From Druceiella hillmani (Eukaryota; Arthropoda; Insecta; Lepidoptera; Hepialidae): 64,000 bases of DNA. The notes beneath the pieces are model-generated. The model was not told where the DNA came from and did not search any database. It saw only the letters and a list, made by a program, of their open reading frames with translations. Both the position numbers and the translations under genes were made by a program. Shown here piece by piece: positions 61,091-64,000 of the stretch (position 1 is its first letter; each line of letters begins with the position of its first letter). The stretch spans positions 8,642,501-8,706,500 of the forward strand of contig JAYKKI010000060.1 in the NCBI GenBank assembly GCA_039881145.1. Direction: 5' to 3'.

Positions 61091-64000
61091 GTGCAATATT
61101 TATAAACTAAAATTTATACTCTAATACATTAAACAAAGATATTTACAGCGAGAAGTGATTGATTATGTAGGCTATAAACGATTTATTCCAGTCGTAGGAT
61201 CAATATGCATAAATGATGTTATCCTATTAGCACCTACTAACGTTCACTTGTAAAATCTAGTAAAGCGAATTATTGAAATGTTCCCGCGAAAACCGGTATT
61301 AGTAAAGTAATACTCTTTCAAAAAAAACTAAGATTAGAACACGATGTGTGAAGTGAACGTTGATGTATAAGGCTTTAAACTATATGACTGTTTATTTTAG
61401 AAATTTCTTTTCGAGTATTCGAACTTCAAAGAATGGATGGCGAATTTAAAGAAAATTTAAACAAAAGTGTTTCAAGAAAATCACTTGCATCATTTCTGAA
61501 TAAAAAATGTCCATCAATAACATTAAAGTTATTGTTATAAGTGTTATTATATTATAAATTGTTATAAATATTAAGGTGTCATTATTTGTAACCTAATATC
61601 TTTGCAAGAAAATATTAAATTTATACTGCATTCAGCGTAATTATAGTTAACGTAACGGAGTAAAGGATAAAGGTTATTTTGATGAAAAGTATATTTGGAT
61701 ATTCGAAATAGCATATAAAGAGTTAGAAATATTTTCATAAAACATAGTATGAACATACTACATGACTGGAATTAAATATAACAACCTAATTTCTGTAGGA
61801 TGAAATTCGGCGTACAATTACTTACTCGTATATATACTTCGGTTAATAATGAAAATATAGTAACATATCAAATCAATAGATGGCGGATCGTATGTCGGAA
61901 AAATGTATATATTTATTTATAGAGAGGTTTTGCAACAGTCTTATTTAATTAGAGATTTTAAATAAGATCCACGTGGGCATTGCCACGAGCTAAAGCTAGG
62001 CGTCTATAGAAACGAATTTTAAACAACACAACTTAAAAATGACAATGGAATATTTGTAAAAATGTGGTTTATGAAATATATTTGAGGAGAATGCGAGTGC
62101 TAAGAAAGTGGGACACGAAAATTGAGAAGCTGAGAAAAGTGCAAGTAGGACAAGCGCACTGAGCACCGTTAATCATATTGTAATAAAGCTTAGTTACTCT
62201 TTTCCAAATACACAAAAAAAATCTGAGAAAAACTAGTTTGTTACGTAATAATTTTACATAGAATCATAAATTAATCTGTTTTAGATTTTTTTCTGTACTT
62301 TTTTTTGTAGATTTTTCCTCTATATTTCTGAATTTTACTTGTAAGACTTTCTTTCGAATGGGGTACATTTTAAGATTCTAGGCCCACGGCAAATATTTTT
62401 AGTAGTTTTAAAGAGTCAGATTATGAAAATATTTGAAAAACCTATCTTTTCTTCTTTTAGTTAGAAACTTTCCTATTACAGTATTATAGGGCCACAGACC
62501 TTAGTATTTTATATTAATTTCACTTGACTTTATACTTTTAATCGTTCCTTGTAAAAGGGGTTTAAACATGTAGATACACAAACGGACAGACAAAAGTGAT
62601 TCTATGAGGTTTCCGTTCTCTTCATTATGAGGCATGGAAACTTAAAAAAAAGTATAACTGTGGTTCTTTAAATATATAATTTTATCAAAATATAAACATT
62701 ATCGCTATAGATTCAAATTGAAACTTACAGATTTCAAGGTGTATACAAAGAGGTAATTATATTATGAACATGCCATCATAGAATTAAAATTAATATTGAT
62801 ATTTAGATACCATAAATTAACAATATTTCCAATAAGTTATTGTACACTCTGGCAGAATTATTCTCTTAATTTATCTGCCAGATAAGAATTGTTACTTTTT
62901 AATTTAATCATGATGTCTGGTTGACAAATATTTACTCTAATTGATAATTGATGTGCGTTTTTATGATTGCAACGGGTACATAGTTATTTTAGAGATTGTA
63001 AGCATTAAAGTAATATTAATGTAATTAAAATTATTTTAATTACTAATAGTTCGTAATTATATTTCGTTTCTTGTTAGCCGAAAAATATTCATACTAAAAA
63101 TATTTTTCGAACTTACCGTAGTACTATAGACAGGTTTGTATAATATGTACACATAAACTGGAGAATGGCACGATCGTTAATTATATAGGTTCATTCAAAA
63201 ATTAATCCCATATAACCATTAACAGTTACAGAATACGTAATAATATAGTCTTATTAATATTACTAATGAACTATTATTTAGCTTTTACTAATTTTTTCTT
63301 TATTACTTTCTATATCTGTTTTGAAAGATGTAGAAAAATAAGTCGAATTAAAATATTAGTAAAATTAGTTGAAAGTTTTTTTGAAAATTCAAAATTAATG
63401 AAGCTGACACCTGCACAGTGAATGAAATTTGGCAGGAAAAATTTAATAAGTTAGAAGTAATGTTTTCCCTAGATATTGTTCAGATAAATGGCTCAACTAT
63501 TTCATTAAGAAACAACGCAAAATTTTCATAACGGTTTCCACCTAATCTTAATTTAATTCTTATTCTCAAGATATTTGATGCAAATACCTTAAATATTTGA
63601 AGCGACTCGAAATTATGCATGGAAAATTATTCAATGTTTTGAATTTAATTTTTTTCCTTATACCGTCAGATTAGAAATTCAAAATACGTGGGTTTAAAAT
63701 ATTTCAATTCAAACTCCATAAAATGATTAAACTCTTTCGAATTGCAATATTTGCTGGCACAATTCTTAATATTGAATATGCTGGTCAAAATAATAAAATC
63801 TTCCATTGACTATTTTTTTTCTTCGGAGAGATACCTGTTCAATCTGAATCCAGTTGTCATTTAATTGGGTAACTTTTTTGTAAAGCTAATTTTAATATAC
63901 ACTCATTTTTAACAGTTATTTATTGACATTAACTGCATTTTTTTCATATTTACATTGCAGACACTTGGATTGCTATTTATAATTAGGAATACAAATTGTA
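61091..64000. other. Non-coding stretch to the window end
   Basis: Only the TE fragment at 62520-62650 was recognised. A TTTACATTGCAG acceptor-like site at 63950-63960 could precede an exon reaching beyond the window, but the 40 bp left are too few to tell. Confidence 0.45.
62520..62650 (+). mobile_element. Lepidopteran-type repeat fragment
   Basis: CAAACGGACAGACAAAAGTG, a 'gattctatgaggtttccgtt' stretch and ATTATGAGGCATGGAAACTT follow one another in the order of a widespread lepidopteran repeat ('gacagacaacaaagtgatcctataagggttccg...tacggaaccc'). Confidence 0.5.

Overview
This is a very AT-rich, gene-poor piece of an insect nuclear genome, with spliced genes, long introns, many TA microsatellites, satellite-like arrays and decayed transposons. 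Moths and butterflies (Lepidoptera) are the best guess. That rests on the insect-only Osiris family plus several short repeat fragments I recognise as typical of lepidopteran genomes: 'gagggttccgtac', 'agcagtggacggag' followed by a TGATGATGA tail, 'gttacccgcgatttcg', and 'ggacagacaaaagtga' followed by 'gaggtttccgttc'. The order assignment is inference.

Genes. Two Osiris genes lie on the + strand. The second is complete: three exons at 27342-27509, 28034-28277 and 32046-32407 join into a 257-residue protein with signal peptide, Cys pair, poly-Lys/hydrophobic segment, YPYPASN and the family's AQDLAY motif. The first shows only its last exon (4460-4812); its earlier exons must lie upstream of the window or be unrecognised. 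A broken copy of part of that exon sits at 6013-6096. Osiris genes normally stand as a tandem cluster, so this is probably a stretched part of that cluster.

Mobile elements. A 2.4 kb DNA transposon (20193-22581) has inverted ends, a 4-bp target duplication, repeated subterminal motifs and remnants of a transposase family whose hallmarks are ESHYxR and FDCQKN...PKVxDQ...YYSR. A 950-bp mariner (42026-42975) has lost its DNA-binding half. A foldback family of about 265-300 bp is present four times (12824, 44365, 57954, 58217), with 9-12 bp target duplications and a one-sided tail; one copy has split a satellite repeat unit. Two other hairpin elements lie at 10162-10329 and 45293-45603.

Layout. 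1-4459 probable intron; 4460-5500 last exon and 3' UTR of Osiris 1; 5500-12060 repeats and TA tracts; 12060-15210 cluster of three unrelated tandem arrays; 15210-20190 non-coding with TE scraps; 20193-22581 transposon; 22582-27280 nothing recognisable; 27280-32860 Osiris 2; 32860-42025 non-coding with many TA tracts; 42026-42975 mariner; 43000-51600 mostly unannotated; 51630-52650 coding-like fragment and a 123-bp array with a protein-like minus-strand reading; 53200-53760 another array; 55205-55550 CA-rich minisatellite; 56900-64000 arrays, foldback copies and TE scraps. I saw no rRNA, tRNA or CRISPR.
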